A DNA stretch of 64,000 nucleotides from Planctomycetota bacterium (GCA_018242625.1 JAFEBO010000008.1:868001-932000); one strand, 5' to 3'. Positions 53,251 to 63,800 are shown, numbered from the stretch's first letter. Made by a program: numbers and translations. The notes: a model not told the origin generated them from the sequence alone.

Positions 53251-54594
53251 ATGAACACTCAGGAAATGCTCCGGATTCTCGACTCGATCGCACGCGACCG
53301 CAATATCGATCGCGCGGTGCTTGTGCGCGATCTTGAAATGGCGATGGTCTCCGCCGCCAAAAAGCACTTCAACACGCTGGATGCGGAAGAGTTCGCGTGC
53401 ACGCTCGACCCGATGACGGGGCAGCTCGCTATGACGCGCCACGGAGCGCCTCTGGATATGCCGCCCGCCGCATTCGGCCGTATCGCGGCGCAGACTTTCA
53501 AGCAGGTCATGATCCAGAAGTTCCGCGACGATGAGCGGAGCAGCATCTTCGAGGAATTTACCAAGCGCGTCGGCGAAATCGCGGTGGGCACCGCCCAGCG
53601 GTACGAGGGCGGCAGCCTGGTCGTCACGATCGATCGGGCCGAAGCGTTCATGCCGCGCAGCGAGCAGATCCCGGGCGAGCAGTTCAACGCGGGCGACCGC
53701 GTGCGCTGCATGATTCTGGACGTGCGGGATGTCGGCAACCAGATCAAGATCGTCCTCAGCCGCAGCCACCCCGACTTCATCAAGCGGCTCTTCGAGGTCG
53801 AAGTGCCGGAAGTCGCCGAACGCATTATCGAGATCAAGGCGATGGCACGCGAGGCCGGGTACCGCACCAAGCTCGCGGTCAGCAGCATCGACAACAAGGT
53901 CGATGCGGTCGGCGCGTGCGTCGGCGTCAAGGGCTCGCGCATCAAGAACATCGTCGACGAGCTCAACGGCGAGAAGATCGACATCGTCCGCTGGAACGAG
54001 TCGAGCCAGGTGCTCATCCAGAACTCGCTCAAGCCCGCTGAAGTCGCGGAAATCAGCCTCTGCTTCGAACTCGGGCGTGCCACGGTCGTCGTCCGTGACG
54101 ATCAGCTTTCGCTCGCGATCGGCAAGCGCGGGCAGAACGTGCGGCTTGCCGCCCGGCTGACCGGCTGGGATATCGACATCCTGACGCCCGAAGAGTTCAC
54201 CAAGGGCGTCGAGACGATGTACTCGACCGTGCAGAGCGTCGAGGGCATCAACGAGCAGATGGCCGACAAGCTGGCGGCGCTCGGAATGGTCAGCGTCTTC
54301 GACATTGAAGAGGTCGGAGCCGAGGTGCTCACGGCCGAACTCGAGATCGACGAGGCAACGGCCGCCCGGGTCGTCGAGACCTGCGCCGTCAAGGCCAAGG
54401 AAGTCGCCGAGCAGCAGCAGAAGGACAAGGAAGAAAAGGAACGCAAGGCCCGCGAAGACGCGGCCAATGCGGCAAAGGTTCTGGCCGAGGGTGGATCGGC
54501 GGGCGATGCCGCGGCCGATGCGATCCTTGGTGGCGGCCCGTCGGGCGGAGATTCCTCCGGCGAGGCGCGTGCGGCAGACATCCTGGGGCAGTAA
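53251..54594 (+). CDS. nusA: Transcription termination/antitermination factor NusA
   Basis: RNA polymerase-binding elongation factor. The 447-residue protein has the N-terminal domain (about 1-130), an S1 domain (about 135-200; QRYEGGSLVVTIDRAEAFMP), then two KH domains (about 205-345; REAGYRTKLAVSSIDNKVD, ACVGVKGSRIKNIVDEL, and AIGKRGQNVRLAARLTGW). After these comes a helical hairpin region (EGINEQMADKLAALGMVSVF) and an Ala/Glu/Lys-rich coiled tail. GAAGGAAATACAGG precedes the ATG. First gene of the operon, 83 nt before infB. Confidence 0.97.
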   Translation: MNTQEMLRILDSIARDRNIDRAVLVRDLEMAMVSAAKKHFNTLDAEEFACTLDPMTGQLAMTRHGAPLDMPPAAFGRIAAQTFKQVMIQKFRDDERSSIFEEFTKRVGEIAVGTAQRYEGGSLVVTIDRAEAFMPRSEQIPGEQFNAGDRVRCMILDVRDVGNQIKIVLSRSHPDFIKRLFEVEVPEVAERIIEIKAMAREAGYRTKLAVSSIDNKVDAVGACVGVKGSRIKNIVDELNGEKIDIVRWNESSQVLIQNSLKPAEVAEISLCFELGRATVVVRDDQLSLAIGKRGQNVRLAARLTGWDIDILTPEEFTKGVETMYSTVQSVEGINEQMADKLAALGMVSVFDIEEVGAEVLTAELEIDEATAARVVETCAVKAKEVAEQQQKDKEEKERKAREDAANAAKVLAEGGSAGDAAADAILGGGPSGGDSSGEARAADILGQ

Positions 54595-54677
54595 GCGTCG
54601 TTTTCCGGCCGCGGCCGGAACAACCGAGTTGGAAGCGTTCGAGTTTGTGGGCTGAGTCCTGAATCGCGGAGTTGAGA

Positions 54678-57557
54678 TTGGCCAAGCAGAAGCGTGTCTT
54701 TGAGATCGCGAAGGAAATCGGTATCGATTCCAAGGTCATCGTGGCGAAGTGCCACGCCGAGGGAATATCCGAAACGACGATCAAGAACTACCAGTCCGCG
54801 GTGAGCGCCGGCCTTGAGGCGACCATCCGCGAGTGGTTCAGCGATCACTCCGCCTCGTCGTCCACGGCTATCGAGACCGCGGAGAAGGTCGACGTCACTG
54901 CCGCCAAGAAGGCCGCACCGAGAAGCAAGAAGAAGAAGACCGAGACCGGCGAGGAGGACTCGGCCGGCGGAATCGCGGTTGCAGAGCCGCCCAAGCCCAC
55001 GCCAATTCCCTCCCCCACCGCCGCCGTTTCGATCGCTCCCGCCAAGCCGGCCGCCAAACCCGTGCCGGTCGCACCGGAAAAGCCGGCAGCGGCTCCGGCC
55101 CCGCTCCAGCCCGCAGCCCCAGCACCGGAAGAGGCGCCGGTGGCAAAGGCCCCGGCCCCCGTCAAGCCGAAAGCCCCGGAACCTCCGGCGGCGGATTCTC
55201 ACGGCGGTGGCCAGTCTCCCGCCGCGACTCCTTCCAAGCCCGCGCCTCCGTCGCACCCGCCGACGCCTCCGCGCGTCCTGGGCCCGACCCGCGTCCAGCC
55301 CGCGCCGGTCAACGTGCCGACTCGTCCGACAGTGGTGACTCCCGCCGGACCCAAGCTCGAAGTCAAGACGCCCGTCAAACTCGCAGGGCCGAAAGTGGTC
55401 CGTGTCGAAGCGCCCGAAGTTATGGACGCCCCTCGCCCTCGCCGGTTTGCACCGGGCGGCACGGGCGGCGGTGGCGCCGGCACCGGCACGCGCGGCCGCG
55501 GACCGGAAACCGCAGGCGATGACGATGGCGGCCGCAGCCCACGCCGCAAGACGACAGGTGGGAGCAGCGCCAACACCAAGCGTTCGAGCGGTACGGGTGT
55601 GCCGCAACGTCGGCGCGCAAGCTCCGGGCAGGAATGGGTCGGCGGGGCGCAGGGCACGTACACCGAGCAGGACCTGATCGAGCGCGAGGCCCGCAAGGCC
55701 CGCTCGGGCGGTTTCCTCAAGAAGCGCCGGCAGGATCTCAAGCGTTCGGAGCAGCATCAGGAAACAGATGCCCAGCAGAGCGGAAAAATCCGCATCGCGG
55801 CGCCGTTCACGATCAAGGACCTGTCGGAAGCAACCGGCGTCAAGGGCGCCGAGATCGTGAAGAAGCTTTTCCTGGAAGGGGTAATGGCCACGATCAACTC
55901 GGGCATCGATCCCGTCAAGGCCCAGGAGATCATGATCGAGTTTGATGTCGATCTCGAAGTAACCGAGGCCCAGACGGCCGAGGAAGTGGTGAGCTCCGAA
56001 TTCGAAGATCGCCAGGCGGTGGATCTGCGTGCGCGTGGACCTGTTGTGACGATTCTGGGCCACGTCGACCATGGAAAGACAAGCCTCCTGGACAAGATCC
56101 GCAACGCGAACGTGGCGGCCGGCGAAGCGGGCGGCATCACCCAGCGCACGAGCGCGTTCCGCGTGCCGCTCGATGTCGCCGGCGAGAAGAAGGAAGTCGT
56201 CTTCCTCGATACGCCCGGCCACGAAGCCTTCACGAGCATGCGCTCACGCGGCGCCAACATGACCGACGTGGTCGTCCTTGTGGTTTCGGCGCCCGAGGGC
56301 GTCATGCCGCAGACCGTCGAGAGCATCAACCACGCCAAGGCGGCGAAGGTGCCGATCGTCGTGGCCCTCAACAAGATCGACCGCCCGGACGCCACCGAGG
56401 CCCAGGTTCAGAAGGTCCTCGGCCGCCTGGCCGAGAACGACCTCAATCCTGTGGAATGGGGCGGAAACGTCGAAGTCATCAAGACTTCGGCGACGACCGG
56501 ACAGGGCATCCCCGAACTGCTCGAAACGCTTGACTACCAGGCGCAGCTGCTGGAGCTCAAGGCCGACTTTGGCGGACCCGCACGCGGCACCGTCATCGAG
56601 GGCAAGGTCGAAGAGGGACGCGGCGCTGTTGCGAGCCTGCTCGTGCAGCAGGGCAAGCTCAAGGTCGGCGACTACATCGTCGCCGGACGCGGTTTCGGCC
56701 GCATCCGCGACATCACGGACGACCGAGGCAAGAAGCTCAAGGAAGTGACACCCCCCTGCCCAGTGCAGATCTCGGGTATCGACGAAGTTCCGACCGCTGG
56801 CGACAAGTTCTACGTCGTCGATTCGCTCAAGAAGGCTCAGGAGGCCGCCGAGCAGCGCCGCCACCGCGAGCGTGAAACCGAACTGGCCCAGCCCAAGCTC
56901 ACGCTCGACACCATGTTCGCGCAGATGGCCGACTCGGAGGTCAAGGAAATCCGGGTTGTCATCAAGGCCGCCGAGCAGGGAACTCTCGACGTGCTCAAGA
57001 GCCAGGCCGAGAAGGTCAGCACCGCGGAGATCAAGGTGCGCGTGCTCGAAGCCGCGATCGGCGGCATCACCGAGAGCAACGTGCTGCTGGCGCAGGCTTC
57101 GCAGGCCGTCATCATCGGCTTCAACGTCATCCCCTCCGGAAAGGCAAGAAGCCTGGCCGAGCAGAAGGGTGTCGAAATCCGCACCTACCAGGTCATCTAC
57201 GACATCGTCGACGATCTCAAGAAGGCCGCGGAAGGCATGCTGGCGCCCGAACTGCGTCAGGAAATCCTCGGCCACGCCGAAGTCCGCAAGGTCTTCAAGA
57301 TTTCCAAGGTGGGAGCCATCGCCGGCTGCTACGTCACGGACGGCATCGTGCAGCGCGACGCACTCATCCGCGTCACCCGCAACGGTGTGGTCGTCGAGAA
57401 CGACCGCAAGCTCGAACAGCTCAAACGCGTCAAGGACGATGCAAAGGAAGTCCGGGCCGGCGTCGAGTGCGGCATGAAGATTGTCGGCTACGACGACATC
57501 AAGGAAGGCGACGTTCTGGAGTGCTACAAGCAGGTGGAGGTCAAGCGGACGCTGTAG
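54678..57557 (+). CDS. infB: Translation initiation factor IF-2
   Basis: GTPase that brings initiator tRNA to the small subunit. The 959-residue protein starts (M)[19 protein letters not shown], the typical IF-2 N-terminal subdomain. A long Pro/Ala linker (about 80-270) and a Gly/Arg-rich basic stretch follow. The second IF2_N module is [26 protein letters not shown]. The GTPase domain begins about residue 459: [24 protein letters not shown]. Start is TTG at 54678, with GGAG 6 nt upstream; another TTG six bases earlier is possible. Canonical position after nusA. Confidence 0.97.
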   Translation: MAKQKRVFEIAKEIGIDSKVIVAKCHAEGISETTIKNYQSAVSAGLEATIREWFSDHSASSSTAIETAEKVDVTAAKKAAPRSKKKKTETGEEDSAGGIAVAEPPKPTPIPSPTAAVSIAPAKPAAKPVPVAPEKPAAAPAPLQPAAPAPEEAPVAKAPAPVKPKAPEPPAADSHGGGQSPAATPSKPAPPSHPPTPPRVLGPTRVQPAPVNVPTRPTVVTPAGPKLEVKTPVKLAGPKVVRVEAPEVMDAPRPRRFAPGGTGGGGAGTGTRGRGPETAGDDDGGRSPRRKTTGGSSANTKRSSGTGVPQRRRASSGQEWVGGAQGTYTEQDLIEREARKARSGGFLKKRRQDLKRSEQHQETDAQQSGKIRIAAPFTIKDLSEATGVKGAEIVKKLFLEGVMATINSGIDPVKAQEIMIEFDVDLEVTEAQTAEEVVSSEFEDRQAVDLRARGPVVTILGHVDHGKTSLLDKIRNANVAAGEAGGITQRTSAFRVPLDVAGEKKEVVFLDTPGHEAFTSMRSRGANMTDVVVLVVSAPEGVMPQTVESINHAKAAKVPIVVALNKIDRPDATEAQVQKVLGRLAENDLNPVEWGGNVEVIKTSATTGQGIPELLETLDYQAQLLELKADFGGPARGTVIEGKVEEGRGAVASLLVQQGKLKVGDYIVAGRGFGRIRDITDDRGKKLKEVTPPCPVQISGIDEVPTAGDKFYVVDSLKKAQEAAEQRRHRERETELAQPKLTLDTMFAQMADSEVKEIRVVIKAAEQGTLDVLKSQAEKVSTAEIKVRVLEAAIGGITESNVLLAQASQAVIIGFNVIPSGKARSLAEQKGVEIRTYQVIYDIVDDLKKAAEGMLAPELRQEILGHAEVRKVFKISKVGAIAGCYVTDGIVQRDALIRVTRNGVVVENDRKLEQLKRVKDDAKEVRAGVECGMKIVGYDDIKEGDVLECYKQVEVKRTL

Positions 57558-57605
57558 CCCTCATTCCCGGGCGGGCTTCCACCCAGGCGAGAGACACGAG
57601 CAGAC

Positions 57606-58142
57606 ATGGTTGTCGGCATCCTCCAGTTCCAGGTTCTCGTGCACGGCGCCGAGTCGCTGAAGGACAAGCGGCGGGTTGTGCAGTCGCTGAAGGATCGGCT
57701 GCACCGCGAACACCTCTGCGCGATTGCGGAAGTCGGCGATCCCGACCTGCTCAATCAGGCGACGGTGGCTCTGGCGATCGTCAGCCGCGACGGCAAAAGA
57801 GCGGGAGAGATCCTCGACGCGATCACGGCCAAGCTGCGGGAACTGCGCGATGGACAGGTGGGAGAGATCGACCGACAGATTCTCCACGGGAGCGGAGGCT
57901 GGCTTCCCGGCGAACTGCCCGATCCCGAAAAGACTCGACACGAGCCCGAAGCGACTCCCGAGGCGGCGGCCGGACACCCGCCCGTTTCCGCCAGTATTCC
58001 CGATCCAAAGTCGGGCGACCGGAGCGATGAATCCATCGACGCGATGATCCTCGAAAGAGCCCTGGATTCCGATATTCTCGATCAGATTGCGCGGGCCGAA
58101 GCGGAAATCCGACGGACGCTCAAGGAAGGTGACGCAGCGTGA
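57606..58142 (+). CDS. DUF503 (YlxP-like) family protein with C-terminal extension
   Basis: A 178-residue protein. Residues 1-95 are a DUF503 domain: MVVGILQFQVLVHGAESLKD, KRRVVQSLKDRLHREHLCAI and EVGDPDLLNQATVALAIVSRD. This family commonly lies between infB and rbfA and is thought to act in ribosome assembly. About 80 residues are extra: a Pro/Glu-rich linker and a helix (ESIDAMILERALDSDILDQI). The rbfA GTG overlaps its stop. Function of the extension is unknown. Confidence 0.9.
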   Translation: MVVGILQFQVLVHGAESLKDKRRVVQSLKDRLHREHLCAIAEVGDPDLLNQATVALAIVSRDGKRAGEILDAITAKLRELRDGQVGEIDRQILHGSGGWLPGELPDPEKTRHEPEATPEAAAGHPPVSASIPDPKSGDRSDESIDAMILERALDSDILDQIARAEAEIRRTLKEGDAA

Positions 58143-58534
58143 GCCGGCGACAGGAGCAATTTGCATCGGTGCTGCGTGAAGCCGTTCAGGCCGTCTTCAA
58201 CCGCGGACTGCAGGACCCGCGCGTGTCAGGCCTGATCACGGTCACCGAAGTTCGCGTGAGCGAGGATCTGGCGGACGCAACGATCATGGTTTCCGTGCTC
58301 CCCGCGGAGAAACAGGAACTGGCGATGCACGGCATCCGCGCTGCCGCGGCGCACATCCGTCGCGAAGCCGGTGACTCCGTGCGATCCAGAAAACTCCCCC
58401 GCTTCCATTTCGATTGCGACAGCCGACCGAAGAAGCAGGCCGGCGTCATGCAGGCGATCCTCAAGGCGCAGGAAGACCGCGAGGCACGCGGGTTACCCCC
58501 ACTGGAAGAACCGGAGGCCAAATCTCAACCATGA
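58139..58534 (+). CDS. rbfA: Ribosome-binding factor A
   Basis: 30S maturation factor with a KH-like fold. The 131-residue protein starts (M)SRRQEQFASVLREAVQAVFN, then QDPRVSGLITVTEVRVSEDL, ATIMVSVLPAEKQ and RREAGDSVRSRKLPRFHFDC, all as in RbfA. GTG start overlaps the DUF503 stop (GTGA), and its own stop overlaps the next ATG (ATGA), so three genes are translationally coupled. truB, the usual next gene, is not here. Confidence 0.95.
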   Translation: MSRRQEQFASVLREAVQAVFNRGLQDPRVSGLITVTEVRVSEDLADATIMVSVLPAEKQELAMHGIRAAAAHIRREAGDSVRSRKLPRFHFDCDSRPKKQAGVMQAILKAQEDREARGLPPLEEPEAKSQP

Positions 58535-59322
58535 GCCCAGCCGACCCCGCCAAGTCGCTCCAGTCGCTTCTGAAGAAGCTCCAGAACCGGTACGGCGAGC
58601 TGCAATCCGAGCCGCTGACGGCCGGCGTGGACGAGGGCGTCGACCCGCTCCTGCACCTCTTTGTCTACTCCTTCCTCCTGTGGGACGCATCAACCGGCCA
58701 GGCGCGGGCGGCTCTCAAACGCATCCGCGATACCTTCGTTGACTACAACGAGATGCGGATCGCCTTCGCGGACGAGATCGCCGCGGCGTTCGGCGAGCGA
58801 TATCCCCGTGGCTACGAACGGGCATTGCGGCTTCGCTCGAGTCTTCACGACATTTTCCGCCGCGAGCACGCTCTTTCGCTGCATCGCCTGCAGGAAATGT
58901 CCAAGCGAGAGGCCGCCGCCTACTTGGACTCGATCGACGGCACACCGGCGTACGTCGCGGCCCGCGTGCTTCTCATCGGGCTCAAGGGCCACGCAATTCC
59001 CGTCGACCAGCGGATCGCCGATCTCCTGGCCTCCGAAGCGGTGCTCGGGGATGATGTGACCGATGCCGAATCAGCCGCCAAGTGGCTGGAGCGCCAGATA
59101 AGGGCCGGGGATGCGCTCCCGTGCGCAATGGCTCTCCAGGCTTGGTCTGACGATCAGGGTGCAGCGCCACGGAGAGACCGCCGCGCCGATGTGCCGGATT
59201 TCTCTCCGCCCGAGATCCCACCACCGGCAGGCCCCGAACCCGAACCGGCATCCGGAAGCAAAAAGCCCGCCAAATCCCGCAAACCTGCAAAGAAGACAGG
59301 CAAGCAGTCCGCGAAGGGCTAG
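58531..59322 (+). CDS. HhH-GPD (endonuclease III-fold) relative with atypical active site
   Basis: A 263-residue protein not assigned to a named family. Residues about 115-200 follow the endonuclease III helix-hairpin-helix pattern: LQEMSKREAAAYLDSIDGTPAYVAARVLL corresponds to the LPGVGRKTAxxVL region, and HAIPVDQRIADLL to the catalytic PVDTHIxRV region. The catalytic Asp is kept (D159) but the lysine of bifunctional glycosylases is replaced by Tyr141, as in some MutY-like enzymes. The Fe-S cysteines are absent. The C-terminus is Lys/Pro-rich (SKKPAKSRKPAKKTGKQ), suitable for nucleic-acid binding. ATG overlaps the rbfA stop (ATGA). Enzyme activity is uncertain. Confidence 0.75.
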   Translation: MSPADPAKSLQSLLKKLQNRYGELQSEPLTAGVDEGVDPLLHLFVYSFLLWDASTGQARAALKRIRDTFVDYNEMRIAFADEIAAAFGERYPRGYERALRLRSSLHDIFRREHALSLHRLQEMSKREAAAYLDSIDGTPAYVAARVLLIGLKGHAIPVDQRIADLLASEAVLGDDVTDAESAAKWLERQIRAGDALPCAMALQAWSDDQGAAPRRDRRADVPDFSPPEIPPPAGPEPEPASGSKKPAKSRKPAKKTGKQSAKG

Positions 59323-59367
59323 CGCGTTTCTTCGAACCGGTCGGCACCTCGCGCAGAACTGATCACT

Positions 59368-62300
59368 ATGGATTTCCGCTTTTCAACACGCTCGGCAATC
59401 CGCTCTTCTCTCCTGATCACGGCGATCGCCGGGACCGCCGCCCCTTTCGGATGCGCGAGCAAGCCGAGCGCGAGAACCCAGCAGCAAAGCGAAGCGCTCG
59501 CTCCCGTCGATCCGGCCTTCGCCGACCGACCCAAAGCCATTCAGGAGTTGCACCGGGCGCCCGCCCGCCCAGCACCTCAGCCGGCGGCGTCCGTTCCGCT
59601 CAAGCCCCCGCCCGGCATCGACGCAAACCGATTGATTCCGATCCCGCCGGCAGAAGTCGCGGCGAACCCAAAGGTTTCCCAGCCGCTGGAAGAAGTCGCC
59701 AGGGACCTGGCCACAAAGGTCTCTCTGCCCAAGGCCGCGCAGACGGATGTCGATGAGAGCGCGAAGGAAGAGGCCGTCCGCCTTTATGTCTCGGGCAGGT
59801 CGGCCCTTCTCGCGGGCGACTACGCCCAGGCCCAAAGCCTTCTGACCGACGCGGCCGGCAAGGATCCATCCGAGCCCGCCGTCTGGCGCGAACTGGGAGA
59901 GGCTCAGTTGCGACTGGGCCGGAAGGCTCTCGCAGCCTCTTCCTTTTCCCAGGCAGCCCGGCGCGGCATGGACGATGCGCGTGTCTGGTGGATGCTGGGC
60001 CGCGACGCGGCGCAGCGTTCGGACCCCGCGAAGGCGGCGTCCTACTTCGCAAAGGCGCGCCTCGCGCCCGATCTTTCGAACGACAGCGCGCTGGTTTTCA
60101 TCGTGGAGACCGAGCTCGGCCAGTCGCTTGCCCAGCTCGGGTATCTGCGGGCCGCTTCGGAGGCTCTTTCCAGCGTTGCCGATCTGCCTTCGAGTTTCTC
60201 CGAAAACACGATCTACCGCAATGAACTGGGCGAGGTCTATCGCCGGCGCGGCGAATTGCTGGAAGAGTCTGGCGATATTCTGATGCGCACCGGCGACACC
60301 GCCGGCGCGCTCGAACGGTACGAACTGGCTTCCACCCTTCCCTCGCTCGACCCCGGGTCCTCCCTCGTCCGGCTGATCTACGCCGCGGCGCTGCGGGGCG
60401 AGCCGGAAAAGGGGGCCGAAGCCCTCATCGAGTCGATTATCGAGAGCGACGGCTGGATCGAAGATCGCCAGCTGCTCCTGATTCGCTATCTCTCGGACAA
60501 TACGAGCGTGGGCCCTTCGCTCGCCCGCTCGATCCGCGCTCTCCCCGGTGATCTCAAATCGCCCCCCACCCCTTCCATCGAATCGCGCCTGGTGCGCGCG
60601 CAGGCCGCGAGCGACCCGGACGGGGCGGCGATTCTCCGCACGTACCTCAAGGACCATCCGGGCGATGCGGACGCGCAGGCCGATCTGCTCTCCCTGGTAT
60701 CGAGTTCGGGCGGCAGCGAAGCACGCGAGGTGCTGGCGCTCTCCGATGCATCACCCCGCAGCGCTGTCCGTCTCGCCGAAGCGGTCATGAGCGAGGGCCG
60801 GAACCTTCAAGCCTGCCGGACGGAGATCGATCGGGGCGCCAAGTCGCCGGGACAACGCGCAACCGCCGCCTGGCTGAGCTTCCGAGAAGGGTTTACCGAG
60901 CGTGCGCACAAGCTCGCCGTTCCCATCGATATCGCGTCCGGCAATGTGCACGATCAGGCGGTGCTTCTGGGTGTGCAGCTTCGAGTGGCACTGGAAACCG
61001 GCGACATTGCATGGGCACGCGAGCTCGTCGCCACCCTGAAGAACCGTTCGGATCTTCCCTTTTCCGTGCGTGCTTCCTCGCTGCTCGACGGCGGCGAGGG
61101 GGCGTTCGTCGCGGACATGGCCAAACAGCTCAATCTGGCAGAAATCGGTGACGACACCGATGAACGCATCGGCGTGGCCGAGATCATCGCCCGTGCAGGA
61201 CGCGCCAAGGAAGCCGAAACGCTCCTCCGCGGTGCGCTCGCGAAGGACCGCTTCAACGAAAGGGCGTATCAGGTTCTTCTGGCCTTGTACATGCCGGGCG
61301 CGCCGCTGCAGGACGATTCCAAGCTCAGCGATTTGTCCCGGCAACTCAGGGAGACGATCCCTTCAAGCCGGGTGATACGCTGGCTCGCCGCCGCCGAACT
61401 GGCGCAGCGCCAACTCTGGCCCCAGGTGGAAGCGGCGCTGATCTCACTTTCCGAAGAAGCCCCGCCCGATCCGGGCATGATCGAACTTCTGGTTTCTTCC
61501 TGGGAGCGTCAGGCCGCGGGCGAGTCTGAAGCCAAAGCAGCAACACTCAACCGCGCAGAAGCCTGGCTCCGCGCCAAGCTCGCGGAGTATCCCGACAGCA
61601 TCTACCTGGGCGCAGCGCTAGCCCGAATCACCGAACTGCAGGGCCGCCCAGGCGAAGCCGAGACCGCGCTCGCGGCGATGTACGAGCGGTTCCCGGTTGC
61701 CGCCATCGCACGCCAGCGTGAACAGGTGATCCGAAACGCGCTCAAGGACCCCGCAAGGGCACGCTCGATGGCGCTCAAACGCCTCGACCGAATGCCCCGC
61801 CCGGTCGATGACACTCTCGAGCTTGCCGAGCTCTACGCCGCTGACGGATCCTCCGCGCAGGTGTCCAAGGCCCTCCTCGACGGGATCCCGCCCGATTGCC
61901 CTCTGAACGGGCCGCAGCGCGAGCGACTGGTCGGGATTGTGAATCAGCAGGTCGCCGTCGCGCTCAAGGACGAATCCGGGAACGCCTCCGGTCCGGCCCT
62001 GGCCAACGTGGCCCGGGCATTGGAAGCGGGCATTGACTTCCCCCGCGCGACGCACGAGGCGAGGCTTCTGCTCATGGCGGGCGCAGCGCCTCTCGATCTG
62101 GATCAGCTTGTCGCCGCATCCAAGCTGGAGGCTGGCCTTTTCCCCGACGGTTCCACGCTGGTGATCGTGCGAACGGCCGACCGCATTTCCAAGTCGCCAT
62201 CGGCGTCACTCTCTCCGCGATACCTCCGGGCGTGCATTCCATTTATCTCTCAGCCAACCACCGAGATCTTCCAGTACCTGGTCTTTCTGACCGGGAAGTA

Positions 62301-63057
62301 CGGCACCGTGGAGGATGTTCGCGCCTTTGCCACGCTCATCGAGGATCCCTCACGGGCGGAATTTGCCAAGGACCTCGCCGCAATAGCCGCGGGCGCCGGA
62401 GAAGATATTCCCGCGACCCAGAAAGCCCGCGTCACACAGTCGGTCTACCTCATCGGAAACGCGGCGACGCTGCAGAACCGGCCCGACTTTGCCGAAGAAA
62501 TCTACAGGTTCGTTCTCGAACGCGAGCCCGATCACGCGATGGCGGGGAACAACCTGGCCTATCACCTCATCGAGACCGGCAGGGACCTGGCGGAAGCCGA
62601 GCGCCTGCTCGAGGCCAGCTACGCCACACAGCCCGAGACCTCGAGCATCCTCGATTCCCTTGGCTGGCTCAGGTACAAACAGGGCCAGTTCTCCGATATC
62701 AAGGACGCGAGCGGCAATGTCACCAAACCGGGGGCAATCTCCCTCCTGACGCGGGCCACCGAAGCACGTGACGCCTTCGACAACGCGGTGATCACCGATC
62801 ACCTGGGCGATGCCCTGTGGGCCGCGGGGGAACGCGAGAAAGCCCGGGATTGCTGGCAGCGGGCCCGGGCCTCGGCGAAGAAAGTGGTCGACGAGATCTC
62901 GGCACGCCAGGCCGCACGCGCCCAGGGCGAAGACCCCGAAACCTACAAGGCTCAGATCACCGAGTTCCGGGCGGTTCTCAACGGCACCGAGCAGAAACTC
63001 AAAGCGGTGGAAACCGGGCAGGAGCCACCCGTCGCTCCGCGTGCGCCCCGCCCCTAA
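59368..63057 (+). CDS. Large tetratricopeptide-repeat protein, probably exported
   Basis: A 1229-residue protein. An N-terminal hydrophobic stretch (SSLLITAIAGTAAPFGCASK) with Cys29 could be a signal or weak lipobox. A Pro-rich linker (about 50-90) follows. TPR-type helical pairs are clear at about 130-350 (DYAQAQSLLTDAAGKDPSEPAVW, LRLGRKALAASSFSQAARRG) and again near the C-terminus (AEEIYRFVLEREPDHAMAGN, LAYHLIETGRDLAEAERLLE, TSSILDSLGWLRYKQGQFSD). No enzyme motif. It probably scaffolds an envelope complex. It follows the HhH-GPD-like gene by 45 nt and precedes the YebC-family gene by 14 nt. Confidence 0.85.
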   Translation: MDFRFSTRSAIRSSLLITAIAGTAAPFGCASKPSARTQQQSEALAPVDPAFADRPKAIQELHRAPARPAPQPAASVPLKPPPGIDANRLIPIPPAEVAANPKVSQPLEEVARDLATKVSLPKAAQTDVDESAKEEAVRLYVSGRSALLAGDYAQAQSLLTDAAGKDPSEPAVWRELGEAQLRLGRKALAASSFSQAARRGMDDARVWWMLGRDAAQRSDPAKAASYFAKARLAPDLSNDSALVFIVETELGQSLAQLGYLRAASEALSSVADLPSSFSENTIYRNELGEVYRRRGELLEESGDILMRTGDTAGALERYELASTLPSLDPGSSLVRLIYAAALRGEPEKGAEALIESIIESDGWIEDRQLLLIRYLSDNTSVGPSLARSIRALPGDLKSPPTPSIESRLVRAQAASDPDGAAILRTYLKDHPGDADAQADLLSLVSSSGGSEAREVLALSDASPRSAVRLAEAVMSEGRNLQACRTEIDRGAKSPGQRATAAWLSFREGFTERAHKLAVPIDIASGNVHDQAVLLGVQLRVALETGDIAWARELVATLKNRSDLPFSVRASSLLDGGEGAFVADMAKQLNLAEIGDDTDERIGVAEIIARAGRAKEAETLLRGALAKDRFNERAYQVLLALYMPGAPLQDDSKLSDLSRQLRETIPSSRVIRWLAAAELAQRQLWPQVEAALISLSEEAPPDPGMIELLVSSWERQAAGESEAKAATLNRAEAWLRAKLAEYPDSIYLGAALARITELQGRPGEAETALAAMYERFPVAAIARQREQVIRNALKDPARARSMALKRLDRMPRPVDDTLELAELYAADGSSAQVSKALLDGIPPDCPLNGPQRERLVGIVNQQVAVALKDESGNASGPALANVARALEAGIDFPRATHEARLLLMAGAAPLDLDQLVAASKLEAGLFPDGSTLVIVRTADRISKSPSASLSPRYLRACIPFISQPTTEIFQYLVFLTGKYGTVEDVRAFATLIEDPSRAEFAKDLAAIAAGAGEDIPATQKARVTQSVYLIGNAATLQNRPDFAEEIYRFVLEREPDHAMAGNNLAYHLIETGRDLAEAERLLEASYATQPETSSILDSLGWLRYKQGQFSDIKDASGNVTKPGAISLLTRATEARDAFDNAVITDHLGDALWAAGEREKARDCWQRARASAKKVVDEISARQAARAQGEDPETYKAQITEFRAVLNGTEQKLKAVETGQEPPVAPRAPRP

Positions 63058-63071
63058 GCGTGAGGACTCCG

Positions 63072-63800
63072 ATGGCCGGCCACAACAAGTGGAGCAAAAT
63101 CAAGCATCGCAAGGCCGTCGTCGACAAGCGACGCGGCAAGGTGTGGACCAAGTGCTCGAAGGCCATCATCGTCGCCGCAAAGAACGGCGGCCCCGACCCC
63201 GCCAGCAATCTCTCGCTCCGCTACGCCATCGACGAAGCCCGCTACGCCAACATGCCCCGCGACACCATCGAGCGGGCGATTCAAAAAGGCGCCGGAGGCG
63301 GCTCCGGCGACAACTATGAGCCTGTCCGCTACGAGGGCTACGGACCCGGCGGAGTCGCGATCATCGTCGACGCACTCACGGATAACAGAACGCGCACCGT
63401 GGGCGACCTGCGCCTCGCTTTCGGCAACCACGGCGGAAATCTGGGAAACAGCGGAAGCGTCGGCTTTATGTTCCAGGCCAAAGGCCGCATCCTGGTTGAT
63501 GCTCCCCAGGCGAGCGAGGACCGCATGATGGAACTCGCCATCGAGGCCGGTGCGGACGACTGCATCAAGCCCGACGATCCCGCCGAAGAACCGTGGACGA
63601 TTCTGTGCGCGGTCACCCAGTTTCAGTCCGTGAAAGATGCCACCGAGCGTGCCGGCCTGAAGATCGCCGAGGCCGAGATCGCGATGGTCGCCAACGACAG
63701 CGTCACCGTGAGCGGAGAGGCGGCGGAAGAGCTTTCCGAGCTGATCGACGCAATCGAAGACCTCGACGACGTGCAGAAGGTCTATACCAACGCCGGCTGA
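63072..63800 (+). CDS. YebC/PmpR/TACO1 family protein
   Basis: A 242-residue protein starting MAGHNKWSKIKHRKAVVDKRRG, the family hallmark. It has RYAIDEARYANMPRDTIERAI, YEGYGPGGVAIIVDALTDNR, and NLGNSGSVGFMFQAKG, and ends VQKVYTNAG. Members act as translation factors that relieve stalling at polyproline or as DNA-binding regulators; sequence alone does not decide. The ATG at 63072 begins exactly at the conserved start. It lies 14 nt after the TPR gene, last in the operon. Confidence 0.96.
   Translation: MAGHNKWSKIKHRKAVVDKRRGKVWTKCSKAIIVAAKNGGPDPASNLSLRYAIDEARYANMPRDTIERAIQKGAGGGSGDNYEPVRYEGYGPGGVAIIVDALTDNRTRTVGDLRLAFGNHGGNLGNSGSVGFMFQAKGRILVDAPQASEDRMMELAIEAGADDCIKPDDPAEEPWTILCAVTQFQSVKDATERAGLKIAEAEIAMVANDSVTVSGEAAEELSELIDAIEDLDDVQKVYTNAG

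Noticed and set aside
52834..53336. Short plus-strand frames in the nusA leader that could be a leader peptide or rimP
   Set aside because: No match to RimP motifs, no ribosome-binding sites and skewed composition; treated as untranslated leader.
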